Of a DNA stretch of 64,000 bases, positions 43,116 to 52,809 are shown piece by piece. A program made the position numbers and the translations under genes. Every line of letters begins with the position of its first letter. Positions within the stretch are counted from its first letter, which is position 1. The stretch comes from Actinomucor elegans (taxonomy: Eukaryota > Mucoromycota > Mucoromycetes > Mucorales > Mucoraceae), in assembly GCA_026027325.1 (NCBI GenBank), contig JAMSLZ010000016.1, forward strand, positions 1 to 64,000, read 5' to 3'. The notes under the pieces were generated by a model. The model worked only from the letters and a program-made list of their open reading frames with translations, was not told the DNA's origin and made no database searches.

Positions 43116-43491
43116 TATTGTGACATTTCAGTATCGCTATCACCAGAGATGTCTTTACCAGAGCGACGGAAGGCAAAAGCAGCCTTCTTAGGATCTTGTT
43201 CAGCAAGCCGGCGACGAGCATCCACCATGACATGGTCAAGAGTTTCATCATCCATCCATCCTTTCTCAACAAAGGAGCGGCCAACAGAGGAGACAAGCAA
43301 GGGACGTACAAAAGACAAGGTATTGATGCATCGAGAATGGACAATCTTGGCCATTTCATTAGCCCTAGCATCCAATGAAAGAGAGTCATAGCGAGGATCA
43401 GCTAAATGGGAAGGGTCCAAAGGATCAAAATCCTTGATGAATTCGGCTTCGGCAATAGTCATAAGCTCAGTGAACCTGTCTACATACTGAG

Positions 43492-43913
43492 GAGGTCATA
43501 CAGATACTCGCAATTGTTGTACAATTACTCGTACAGGTTCTGGGTTAGTGGATGACCGGGTGCAATAGAATGTGGTTATACAATATGTCTCCGGCATTCC
43601 AAATATTTCTAGCCGTTTTAAAAATTGGAAATAGCCATTTAAATGGGTACACATATCCAGAGAACATCACAGCAGCCAAAAATATGCCCATGAGTAAATA
43701 CCTAAGGTCATCCACTAACCCAGAACCTGTACGAGTAATTGTACAACAATTGCGAGTATCTGTATGACCTCCTAGTGGGATATCTCACCACACACTGGTA
43801 GACATACGTTCCATAGCAAGGTAGTAGAGAGGGGGGGGGCCAAAAGGGATGATCTTGTCCAGAGACCTGAATAGTTTCAGCCCCCCTGGGAATGGAAACT
43901 AAGGAGCCTAAGG
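43492..43913 (+). repeat. Left terminal repeat of element A (palindrome with 148-bp loop)
   Basis: The outer unit is 43492-43771: arms 43492-43557 and 43706-43771 are perfect inverted copies (GAGGTCATACAGATACTCGC at the tip), loop 43558-43705. The inner part 43772-43913 (TAGTGGGATATCTCACC... to CCTAAGG, with a run of nine G) is the inverted copy of 49735-49876. Within the loop a CCATTTAAATGG palindrome and a TTCCAA/TTGGAA pair could form side arms. Confidence 0.9.
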
Positions 43914-43992
43914 CTACACTGTAGGACTGGGAGTGAACAACAGCATTTGGTAGCATACAACTCCTATTATACTACAGCATTCTTAAATAAAC

Positions 43993-45402
43993 ATGTTTCC
44001 GAAAGAAATAGTAGATGCGTTTACGTTGCTTATGGCGACTTACTGGCAGTTTCTTTCTAAAGATTGGCCAGTGTTGGAAAAGACTAAGTATCACCGGTCT
44101 GAGGTTAAGCCTGTAAAAGATATCCAGCATGTAAAAACTTATGTGTTGGAGCATCTTGGCTACATACCTGTTTTTTTCTTTCTCGTAGAGCTGTTTGCAA
44201 ACCAAGAATATCCTGGTCCATATTCCAACGTGGACAAAGGATTGTTGATAATCTACCAGCTTCTTACCGGTTGTTCTATTGCGCATATGGCACGTTTCAT
44301 CCCTTCTAGTAGCTACCATGCTATTTACAATGCCTTTTATACAAAATACGGAGAGGAGCTGAATACCTGTTTGGACTATTGCCTACGAAAGATGTTCTCC
44401 TCAACAAAGCTGCGAATTATGTGTGCTCTTCACCGAAACCCTGAAGATTTTAAGCATGTTACCTTGATGATAGATGGACATGATTCTAGAGCAACATATA
44501 TCAACGCTGCAGATCATGCCATGTTCTATTCGTATAAGCTTAAGAAGTCTGGCTTCCGAACACAAGTATGTACAGATGTTAATGGGATGGTGTTGTTTGT
44601 CTCCGATGCGGCACCATGTTCAGATAACAACGATGGGTCTATGCTTGCTGATATGCGGTTGAAGAAGAAGATTAGTAAGTACGATTGTGTTGTCGTTGAT
44701 GGTGGATACACTACTTTTATAGATCGTATTGTAGCAAATAATCGTCACCTGGATCGCCATAATTTTGTATTCCCTATCCGTAAGTCTCGAGGAGTGGGTC
44801 TGAAACAAGAAGAAGTTAATTACAACTCCATTCTTGGAAGCTTTCGTTCCTCGATAGAAGCAACGTTTGGAGAGATTGGAACCTTATTTCAACGATTCAA
44901 CGGTAAAGGCGTTATTCGAGTTACCGAGATGGAGACATTCACGGTACAGTTCAAGCTTGCATGTCTTCTTGCAAACATCAAGAAGTTTGTTAACATTGGG
45001 TGTGTTTCTAGCTCTGAACAACATACTTTTTGGATGCAGCCTAACTTCGACTTTCCAAATGGCAGCAGTAAGAATGTCTATGACGTAGTAAGTACCCTTA
45101 CAATTGCAGAAAAGTCCCAAGATGCTGAGATGGTAAAAGAAATACAGCAGCAGTTTCTCTCTTTGGGGGTGAACGAAGATAATGGCTCTGATGACGAACC
45201 CATCGACGAGGACTTACCACAAGGACACTACGAGGTTGAGGCCATTGTTGGGCATCGTGGACCAAAGCATCGTAGAGAGTATTTGGTTAGGTGGGTAGGC
45301 TATGATGAGAGTAGCAATAGTTGGCTTTCTCCTAACAACTTCGACGACTCTGATATTATTATCGAGTATGAGAAAGACGTTAGAAGAAGGCGGAAGAAGT
45401 AG
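43993..45402 (+). CDS. DDE transposase with C-terminal chromodomain (element A)
   Basis: 469 residues, ATG 43993. Catalytic residues by motif: Asp161 (MIDGHDSR), Asp236 (VVDGGYTT), Glu289 (FRSSIEATFGEIG). The upstream YPGPYSNVDKGLLIIYQLL block is shared with the other two family members. Residues about 410-460 form the chromodomain (HYEVEAIVGHR...YLVRWVGYDESSNSWLSPNNF) with the aromatic cage positions partly kept. It resembles Harbinger/IS5-type enzymes in its DG and DGGY motifs, but those families usually lack chromodomains and use a separate Myb-like partner. Its codon use is balanced, unlike the very AT-rich relatives B and C. The frame is intact. Confidence 0.85.
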   Translation: MFPKEIVDAFTLLMATYWQFLSKDWPVLEKTKYHRSEVKPVKDIQHVKTYVLEHLGYIPVFFFLVELFANQEYPGPYSNVDKGLLIIYQLLTGCSIAHMARFIPSSSYHAIYNAFYTKYGEELNTCLDYCLRKMFSSTKLRIMCALHRNPEDFKHVTLMIDGHDSRATYINAADHAMFYSYKLKKSGFRTQVCTDVNGMVLFVSDAAPCSDNNDGSMLADMRLKKKISKYDCVVVDGGYTTFIDRIVANNRHLDRHNFVFPIRKSRGVGLKQEEVNYNSILGSFRSSIEATFGEIGTLFQRFNGKGVIRVTEMETFTVQFKLACLLANIKKFVNIGCVSSSEQHTFWMQPNFDFPNGSSKNVYDVVSTLTIAEKSQDAEMVKEIQQQFLSLGVNEDNGSDDEPIDEDLPQGHYEVEAIVGHRGPKHRREYLVRWVGYDESSNSWLSPNNFDDSDIIIEYEKDVRRRRKK

Positions 45403-46934
45403 GTTCCACAAGGGGATGTTTTTTAAAACTTGTTAAAATATATGGAATATTTAAGCCTTTTAAAGCACATGGTAGCATATTCTAAGCATATACTACACAA
45501 TGCCCCTTAGTAAAATCTTTATAGATTACAACCAATACCTTAGTAATATCTATGGTGTCGATTACACTTGTGGTAGCGCGACGAGAGAACGTGTGGGCTG
45601 GGATTATGTTAGCGCAGTATTCTGCGACAGCATTGTCTTCTGGTGTGCTGTACATTGGGAACAAGAGAAGCTAAGTTCTGCTGTAGGAATGTACATGAGC
45701 ATTCTTCGGCTTCTTCTATCCCGTCACCTACAAGTGGAGCAGTTCAAGCTCTTTTACACTGGTAGGGGTAAATGGCATGCTGGTGAAGATAAACTTGTCA
45801 ACGACATCCAACAAAGGGAGGCAAAAGAATCAGGTATTAGCTGGGATAAATACCAGCCAGGCTATATATCGCTGAGAGTTTCGTTTGAGAATATCAGCTA
45901 TGGGGAACTGTGGCCAAAGCTTAAGAAGATATGCTGTAAGGTTGCAAAGAATTATATCCTTTTACATGACTTGGATATAAGCATCGACTGCGCCTACATA
46001 TCAACACGCGATATTATTAAGGAGTACATTACTTCTAATGGCGTAGAAGATAAAGATATTGTCAACGATCGTCACTCAGTCGGTGATAACTGCTTATCAT
46101 GGAGGCAGCATGATAGTTCTAGTGCTAAGATACCCTTACGAATAAAGATCTATAACAAGTTTGTCCAAATGCTTGAAAGCCGTGAATTAAGGTCTTTAAT
46201 CGGCTCCCAATTGCACCACTTGGTTTCTAACCCTGACAAAGATTTTCAAGAGCGCCTTAATAAGTATCGTGGTAATGGTATGACCAGAATAGAAATTACG
46301 TTTTATAACACCCAACTCAAGAAGGAAAGCTATTATACCAAAACTATGTCTAGGGTCCTTGAGTTCCTTGATAATTGTCCAACATACAAGGTCAGCTTCG
46401 ACAGACAATGGAAGCAACTAGCTAAGAACCTTACGCAAATGGCAGCTATATATGTTCCCAAAACAAAGACTTTCGCTTACTGCCATTGGTGGAACTCCCT
46501 TACCAAGCGAATGCAAGGCATAATTCATACAAAAGTACCAGAAGAGTACGTAATGCTCCATCTTGCAAACTTTAGCTTTAACGATAGGCCCATCCACTAT
46601 CTGGTAGTTAAGTTTGAGAAGAATAGTCATGAATATAAGATACTCGAAGACAGCATATATCGTCGTGAAGAAGGATGTTCTGCCATCACGTTGGTTCCAG
46701 GGATATCTAACTCCTTAACACCCTATAGAAAGGATTTAACCAACAAAGCAGCTTCTTTTGGTGATTTAGGGATTTGTTCTTTCCGCAACATCACCCTCGA
46801 ATGGCCAAAAAGTAGACTGCGACCTGAAAGAGGAGATAAACTTGCGACCATCAGGTTGGCCAAGGAGACACATGATGATAAACTATTACAGCATCTAGAT
46901 CCCTTCCCAGTGTCTGGAGCTAAACCAGATTATT

Positions 46935-47155
46935 GAAGAACATTTAGTATTACAGAAATATGTTCAAAATAGTACAATATATAAAAAAATTAGGAAATAA
47001 TAGATTTTTTTGAATACAAATAATAATATAAATAAATTTTATTCTAAAATAGAACAAGTAACCAACATTTTATTTATGGATAAAAAGGCAACATTATATT
47101 TATGCCTTGATTTTTTAGGAAAGTTAAAAATATTAAGTAGTTGTAAATGTTTATC
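46935..47155 (+). repeat. Left direct repeat of element B
   Basis: 221 bp, GAAGAACATTTAG to AAATGTTTATC, same orientation as 49218-49438. It contains an AAAAAGGCA...TGCCTTGATTTTT stem. Confidence 0.9.
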
Positions 47156-47310
47156 TTGTCCTATTTTTAGACTTCCATTGCGTTTAATCACATTGAGAAA
47201 TCTAAAAACAACTTCCTTGGCATCTAATTCTTGGCATGATATTTTGGAAAATATAAAAGTATCTATAATATTTGAGAATTATTTTTAAAATAACATCAAT
47301 ATTATATTTA

Positions 47311-47679
47311 ATGGAAAAAATCTATTATTATGCTGTGGTTTTAACTCTAAATCCTGAAAAAAAAGATGTCAAGAATAAATCATCCGAAATATTAAACAAG
47401 AAAATACTGCAATGGGTTGGAAATATAAAAAATATTGATAAAATTTTATATAGTGGTCCTTTCTATGATGTTGGTGAAAACAATACAAATATCCATGCCA
47501 ATTTAGTGATAAAAACAATTTTAGATGATAACGAAAAAGTTAGAAATGAATATTTCAAATCCTGGTGTTTAAGAAAAGGATATGTTAGTATTAAAGAAAT
47601 TTATAATTTTAAATCATGGTTAGATTATGCAAAAAGAAATCATAAGTTCTTGGAAAATATAGAAAATATTAAAAATTGA
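47311..47679 (+). CDS. Small protein of element B with HUH-endonuclease-like motifs (tentative)
   Basis: 122 residues from ATG 47311. The motif order recalls rolling-circle Rep domains: a strand YYYAVVLTLNP near the N terminus (compare motif I), NIHANLVIKT in the middle (compare the H-x-H motif, but the second His is Asn), and SIKEIYNFKSWLDYAKRN near the end (a Tyr/Lys segment like motif III). The size fits a lone HUH domain. The missing second His and the short similarity mean this may be coincidence. It lies 90 bp upstream of the transposase. Element A has a Rep-like partner in addition to its transposase, which makes the idea worth testing. Confidence 0.35.
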   Translation: MEKIYYYAVVLTLNPEKKDVKNKSSEILNKKILQWVGNIKNIDKILYSGPFYDVGENNTNIHANLVIKTILDDNEKVRNEYFKSWCLRKGYVSIKEIYNFKSWLDYAKRNHKFLENIENIKN

Positions 47680-47769
47680 ATTTTCATATATAAATAAAAG
47701 TTTATTAAATATAGAAAATATTAAAAATTGAATTTCTCTTTATATAAAAATACATCATTTTATTTGTTT

Positions 47770-49206
47770 ATGAACACTCATATAGACTTATTAATTGAAA
47801 ATGAATACAGAAATATTTACAATAGGTATTGGAAATTTATGAAAAATGAATATATATATAAAGTTGAATTGAAATATCATAGATCTAAAATAACGAGTAT
47901 ACCAAATATTGATAGAATTAAAAAAAATATATATATTAAATTAGGAAGTATTGCTCCATTTGTATTTTTGACAGATTTATGTAACAATATAAAACTACCA
48001 GGTCCATATATAACAGCAGATAAAGTATTGATATTATTAGAACATTTATTAAATGGAAAATCTATAAATGAAATGGAAATGTATATTCCATCTACTAGTT
48101 TTTATAAATTATATCAATCATTATATATAAATAATTATGATTTATTGGAAAAATGGATAAATAATAAATTAGAAAAATGTTTTTCTACACATACATTGAG
48201 ATTACTTTGTGCTAAGAAATTTAATCCAATGATGTTAGATAATGTAACATTACTAATTGATGGTCACCATAATCGTATAACATATCAAGATATTAATCTA
48301 GATAAAAAAGAGTTATTCTCGTATAAATTAAAAAGAAATGGATTAAATACACAATTTATTATAGATATTAATAGAATATGTGTTTATATATCTGATTCCT
48401 TACCTTGTAGAAATAATACTGATGATAAAATGCTTTTAGACATAAATATCAATAAGTTTTATAATGAAATAGATTGTATATGTTTTGATGGATTATATGA
48501 AAACACAGTAAAAGAATTTATAGAAAAATTTAGTAATATTGGATTTAATATATCCTTGAAAAATTTTTGCTATCCTATAAAAAAAGATAAAGGAGTTGAA
48601 TTAACCATAGATGAAAAAAAATTCAATGAAGAATTAGGTGGATTAAGGTCAAAAATAGAAAAATATTTTGCAGAATTAGGTAGTATTTTTAAAAGATTTA
48701 GTGGACAAAATAAGATTAGAATAACAGATAATAAGACATATAATATACAGCTAAAATTAGCAATAGTATTACTGAACATAAAATATTTTACAGAGTTATT
48801 TGGAATTGAAGAAAATGCCCATTACAACAAATGGCTAAATGATAATTTTGATTATTATTATAAAAATAATATTGAAATGAATAAAGAAGTAACATTAAAA
48901 ACACAATATAAAATAGAAAATATCGTTGATATAAAATCATTACAAAATCAATTTTTAAATAATTTAAATATAAATGAAGTGAATATAGATATTATGGATC
49001 AAATGGAGGAAGATATCACTAGTAATAATGATCAAAATATATATGAAATACAATATATAATTAAACACAAAAAAGTAAAGAACTTATATGAATATTTTGT
49101 AAAATGGAAAAAGTATGGTAAAGAACATAATTCATGGGTAAAAGAAAAAGATTTTACATCACATGATACTATTTTGAATTATTGGAAATCAATAGAAAAT
49201 AATTAA
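47770..49206 (+). CDS. DDE transposase with C-terminal chromodomain (element B)
   Basis: 478 residues from the first ATG (47770, MNTHIDLLIENEYRN). Catalytic motifs: Asp in LLIDGHHNRITY, Asp in CICFDGLYENT (DGLY instead of DGGY), Glu in GGLRSKIEKYFAELG. The LPGPYITADKVLILLEHLL block is shared with elements A and C. Chromodomain at the end (IYEIQYIIKHKKVKNLYEYF then VKWKKYGKEHNSW). Extremely AT-rich codon use. The frame is intact. Confidence 0.84.
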   Translation: MNTHIDLLIENEYRNIYNRYWKFMKNEYIYKVELKYHRSKITSIPNIDRIKKNIYIKLGSIAPFVFLTDLCNNIKLPGPYITADKVLILLEHLLNGKSINEMEMYIPSTSFYKLYQSLYINNYDLLEKWINNKLEKCFSTHTLRLLCAKKFNPMMLDNVTLLIDGHHNRITYQDINLDKKELFSYKLKRNGLNTQFIIDINRICVYISDSLPCRNNTDDKMLLDININKFYNEIDCICFDGLYENTVKEFIEKFSNIGFNISLKNFCYPIKKDKGVELTIDEKKFNEELGGLRSKIEKYFAELGSIFKRFSGQNKIRITDNKTYNIQLKLAIVLLNIKYFTELFGIEENAHYNKWLNDNFDYYYKNNIEMNKEVTLKTQYKIENIVDIKSLQNQFLNNLNINEVNIDIMDQMEEDITSNNDQNIYEIQYIIKHKKVKNLYEYFVKWKKYGKEHNSWVKEKDFTSHDTILNYWKSIENN

Positions 49207-49217
49207 TCAATTAATAA

Positions 49218-49438
49218 GAAGAACATTTAGTATTACAGAAATATGTTCAAAATAGTACAATATATAAAAAAATTAGGAAATAATAGATTTTTTTGAATAC
49301 AAATAATAATATAAATAAATTTTATTCTAAAATAGAACAAGTAACCAACATTTTATTTATGGATAAAAAGGCAACATTATATTTATGCCTTGATTTTTTA
49401 GGAAAGTTAAAAATATTAAGTAGTTGTAAATGTTTATC
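49218..49438 (+). repeat. Right direct repeat of element B
   Basis: 221 bp, direct copy of 46935-47155, ending at the TATT duplication in the Rep-like gene. Confidence 0.9.
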
Positions 49439-49734
49439 TATTCTTTCATGAAAGTAGGTGTGAAGTACCAAGTAACCGGATATGGTTATGGTACATTCCG
49501 AAGTAAGAACTATCTCCACTTACGGCTGTCCAATGGTACCTCAGTCCGTTGCAGTCCAGGTTTAAAACAAGTTGTAGAGAAGCAACTAGAGAAGCATACC
49601 TTGTTCTATGTTTGTCTAATTCGAGTAAAGAAAGTACGTGGTGTTCGTGATGTAGAATGCGAGATCACCAACGTATGAGTACTTGTTTTTTAAAAGCTTC
49701 GCCCAACTGTCAACACATGTTACTCGTACTACAA

Positions 49735-50156
49735 CCTTAGGCTCCTTAGTTTCCATTCCCAGGGGGGCTGAAACTATTCAGGTCTCTGGACAAGATCATC
49801 CCTTTTGGCCCCCCCCCTCTCTACTACCTTGCTATGGAACGTATGTCTACCAGTGTGTGGTGAGATATCCCACTAGGAGGTCATACAGATACTCGCAATT
49901 GTTGTACAATTACTCGTACAGGTTCTGGGTTAGTGGATGACCGGGTGCAATAGAATGTGGTTATACAATATGTCTCCGGCATTCCAAATATTTCTAGCCG
50001 TTTTAAAAATTGGAAATAGCCATTTAAATGGGTACACATATCCAGAGAACATCACAGCAGCCAAAAATATGCCCATGAGTAAATACCTAAGGTCATCCAC
50101 TAACCCAGAACCTGTACGAGTAATTGTACAACAATTGCGAGTATCTGTATGACCTC
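49735..50156 (+). repeat. Right terminal repeat of element A
   Basis: The inner part 49735-49876 is the reverse complement of 43772-43913, including nine C opposite the nine G. The outer unit 49877-50156 has arms 49877-49942 and 50091-50156 and loop 49943-50090. The loop reads in the same direction as the left loop, so relative to its own end it is inverted. Confidence 0.9.
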
Positions 50157-51397
50157 CTGAGTATGTAACAAGATACCAATGACACCAGAGGCGGGGAAAC
50201 AGACATCAATCACACGGCCAGTGTCAACACCAGCACGACGGAGACGGGACCGGACTTCCAAACGGTCAAACTTGCGAGAGCGACCAAGATACACGTAGGT
50301 AAAACCTTGTGGGCCCTGGGCTTCTGCGGTCTTGAACACACGGGCTGCAGCAATGCGTTTCTTCAGCGAAACAGAACCAGAATTCTTACTCTTTTGGCGA
50401 GTAGGAGCAGCGGCAACAGAAGCAAATGTGGGTTTAGCCACTTTTACTTCAGGGGAGACTTGAGAATTAACCAATGGCTGATCAACATTGGCAATGGGAT
50501 TCGAGATTTTGGACATGAGCTTTGAGATCTCGGTACGTAATTGCTGGTTTTCATCAGCAAGGGCTTGTTTTTCTGACTGTAAGGTTTGAATTGTGTCTTT
50601 CAGAGCTTGAAGCTCTTGAAAAACAGTTTGGTGTTGTTGCACTTGTTGAACGACAGAAAAGACCATTTGCTGCAATTGCATTTGGTCAATTAGGCCAGAT
50701 GGCTCAGAGGCATGTTGAACATTGGACATTTCGAAATGGAGAAAATTTCAAGATGTCGAAAACTTGATGAAATGTTCTGAAAAAAAAACTGCAGATAGTA
50801 CTCGGCGAGGCGAAGATGGATGTGCAATTTTTATAGATGGATGTATAGTAGTTGTTGAGATATTCGGCTTTGAAAAAGTGGATTTTTGAAAAAAGTTTTC
50901 AAAAGCGAAAGAAGAGTGTGGGGATGTAGCTCAGTTTAAAGATTTTGTTTATTGATAGTATTCTATATGCATTCGCTCTATGGAGCATTTAGTTGCAATA
51001 CCAGGAGCAAAGCAGCAAAAAGTCTATATTATAGGTTGTACAATAAATCCAAAGCTCCTAATGGAGGTTTAGACCAAACTATAAAAAGACAACAAAAAAC
51101 TACGGGAAAGAAAAGAAGAACATAAAAAAGATGAAAGATGAGAAGCAGCAGAAGATTGGGGGTGGGAACTGTTCACATGGGGAACACCTCGACAGACACA
51201 CCGCAGCCAAACCAAAAGACATACACCAACATCCGGGAATCCACAAAAAAAGCAAGAAAAAAAGGAGAGAACTAAGAAGCAAAAGCAAACAGCGTTGGAA
51301 AGGGTACTAGGACCAGAAGAAAAGAAAGATCAAGAGAGAGAGGGAGAGAGAAAAAGGAAAACGACTAAAGCGGCAAGCAAGAGAAAAAACGGGGGAA

Positions 51398-52414
51398 TTA
51401 CTCGGTCATCATCTCCGCTTCTTCCACTTGAGAGACAGTCGGAGAGGGGACGCGAGACAACAGAGACGCAGTTTCCTTGTCATGATGAAGGAGATAGCTT
51501 AGATAGCACAAGCGCTGTTTCCTTGCTAACCTCTTTTCATCAGAGGGTGGACTTGAGGAGGAGCTGGTGGGACCAGGAGGAGAAGAAGCAGAGCGGGCAG
51601 CGAGTTCTTCAGCCAAAATGGAATCGAATTGCTTTTGGTTTATTCGCTCTTTTTCAAGAAACGAACGAGCAACAGAGACACGAAGAGGACGACGGACAAA
51701 CGAGACAGCACGGAGACAACGAAGGTTTTCAACCTCGCGAGCCTTTTGGACTCGCAAGTCACCAGAAAGAGAAGCAAACTTGGGATCCTTGAGGTTGGCA
51801 GGGTCGTAAGGATCAAAATCCAGGCAAGGGGAACCACCACGGCCATTGGCATGCATAGCTGTAGTAAATTCAAGTGTATAGTCGTTATGCAACAGGAACG
51901 AAACAACACGATTTGTAGGATATTGTATATCCAGAATGCGAGAGTTGTTCAAGCCAATGGCCTGAAGGGACTGACGCAGTTCTTTCAACGGACGGCGAAC
52001 AGAGGTAGAGTAGTACACAAACTGATATCCTGGAGGGATACCAGTGTTAGGGCCAAAGAGGCGAGCAATTGTGGCGGCAGCACGGCGAGGTGGTGGAAGC
52101 AAAGTCTTCTTTTTTGGTTTCTTGCTGCACACATTGGTGGCAGCAACAGAAGCATAGCTAGCTGTTGACTTACCAACAACAGCAGCACCAGAAGAAGGAA
52201 GAGGAAGAGTAACAGCCTTGGTGGTGATTTTAGCCTTTTTAGGGGCCAAAAGAGAGGCAACTTGAGCTTCGAGAGCTCGGCGAGCAGATTCAGATTCTGC
52301 AAGAGCCTTTTGCAGTCGAAAGATTTCGCTATAAGCGTCTTCAAGTCGACTCAAACGCTGATTGACCTCTTGCATGAATGGTTGTAATGCTGATTGATCA
52401 ACAATACCGGTCAT
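51398..52414 (-). CDS. Gag-like ORF1 protein of the ORF1-only LINE, copy 2
   Basis: 338 residues from ATG 52414, nearly identical to 37882-38898, with very few substitutions (for example KITTKAV for KITAKAV, and YPTNRV for YPTSRV). The frame is fully open. The Merlin insertion lies upstream of the first ATG, so the protein itself is not interrupted. Two intact copies of a gene without an RT suggest selection or very recent amplification. Confidence 0.85.
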   Translation of the reverse strand: MTGIVDQSALQPFMQEVNQRLSRLEDAYSEIFRLQKALAESESARRALEAQVASLLAPKKAKITTKAVTLPLPSSGAAVVGKSTASYASVAATNVCSKKPKKKTLLPPPRRAAATIARLFGPNTGIPPGYQFVYYSTSVRRPLKELRQSLQAIGLNNSRILDIQYPTNRVVSFLLHNDYTLEFTTAMHANGRGGSPCLDFDPYDPANLKDPKFASLSGDLRVQKAREVENLRCLRAVSFVRRPLRVSVARSFLEKERINQKQFDSILAEELAARSASSPPGPTSSSSSPPSDEKRLARKQRLCYLSYLLHHDKETASLLSRVPSPTVSQVEEAEMMTE

Positions 52415-52809
52415 TTTGGTGGTAGTGGGAGCAGTAGCTGGTGAAAAATCCAAACTGAAGGCTGGTGGTGTCTGTAGTTTGGTAGGCGTGAGGTGTGAGT
52501 AGCTGGTCGACGTTTTTTTAAGTGAAAATAAATCGGCTTGAAAAAGAGGTGGTGAAAGCGATGAAAACTGCCTTTTAACACCCAATGAAAAAAATTCAGC
52601 GTGCTTTTGGGGCGGAGAGGAAGGTTCTGACAAAGTTTGAACTTGATCGGAAGAGGTGATGTTGCGATCTTGCTTCGTAATGTTTTCACGGATGTATCTG
52701 CATATAGGTCTCAGGTTATATTTAAACTCCGAATTATTAAAATTGTTTTTCATCAAAATTGAATTTTCATAATTTATTAAATTAAATACCCAAGATATTA
52801 TTATCTATT

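Larger units (their letters stand above)
46935..49438 (+). mobile_element. Element B: AT-rich chromodomain-DDE transposon with 221-bp direct repeats
   Basis: 2504 bp. Direct repeats 46935-47155 and 49218-49438. Target duplication TATT (46931-46934 and 49439-49442). The 4-bp length is supported independently, because removing B with one TATT puts the Rep-like frame of element A back in register. Repeat ends are weakly inverted (AACATTTA near each end). It carries a small gene and a transposase gene, both plus strand. Related to element C in composition and protein sequence. Confidence 0.9.
45500..49678 (+). pseudogene. Replication-initiator-like protein of element A, split by element B
   Basis: The first 478 residues are at 45500-46934. 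B enters at the final codons. After B, the frame resumes at 49443 (SFMKVGVKYQVTGYGYGTF) for about 78 more residues when the TATT duplication is counted once. The pattern ILLHDLDISIDCAYISTRD ... LRIKIYNKFVQMLES ... RIEITFYNTQL resembles phage and plasmid rolling-circle initiators of the Rep_trans/filamentous-phage gene II type, where a (K/R)xYxK segment and a following R-x-E-x strand recur. The C-terminal piece looks like a small OB-fold. The match is by eye only. With B in place the protein lacks that C-terminal domain. It follows the transposase by 97 bp. Confidence 0.5.
43492..50156 (+). mobile_element. Element A: chromodomain-DDE transposon with hairpin-type, flip/flop terminal repeats and a replication-initiator-like gene
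   Basis: 6665 bp including element B (2504 bp) and its duplication. Target duplication CTGAG (43487-43491 and 50157-50161). Each end is 422 bp: an outer 280-bp unit (66-bp perfect inverted repeat, 148-bp loop) plus an inner 142-bp part. The inner parts are inverted relative to each other, while the two loops lie in the same orientation on the plus strand. Genes on the plus strand: transposase 43993-45402 and a Rep-like gene starting at 45500. GC content is close to the LINE and unlike elements B and C. Confidence 0.88.
43115..50729 (-). pseudogene. LINE ORF1 interrupted by element A
   Basis: The N-terminal part (50729-50162) matches 61661-60717 residue for residue up to GILLHTQ. The C-terminal part (43115-43491) resumes at YVDRF. 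The insertion falls at ATACTG/GTATG, and CTGAG is present on both sides. The uninterrupted protein is 314 residues with an N-terminal leucine-zipper coiled coil. Confidence 0.9.
39377..50916 (-). mobile_element. Autonomous LINE (about 4.87 kb) with element A inserted in ORF1
   Basis: 3' end at 39377-39392, where a partial repeat of the terminus occurs (TGGGGATGTAGC then GGGGATGTAGCTC). ORF2 39717-43115, ORF1 43115-50729 interrupted by element A, 5' UTR 50730-50916. Minus the 6665-bp element A and its duplication it measures about 4.87 kb, the same as 54900-61849. Confidence 0.9.

Noticed and set aside
43492..43771. 280-bp unit as a simple MITE with two independent insertions
   Set aside because: Both copies sit exactly at the ends of element A, directly against the inverted inner blocks and without their own duplications, so they are better read as part of the terminal repeats. 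Not fully excluded.
49448..49678. Independent small OB-fold/ssDNA-binding gene in element A
   Set aside because: First considered as a separate gene. Removing element B and one TATT shows it is the C-terminal end of the Rep-like frame.
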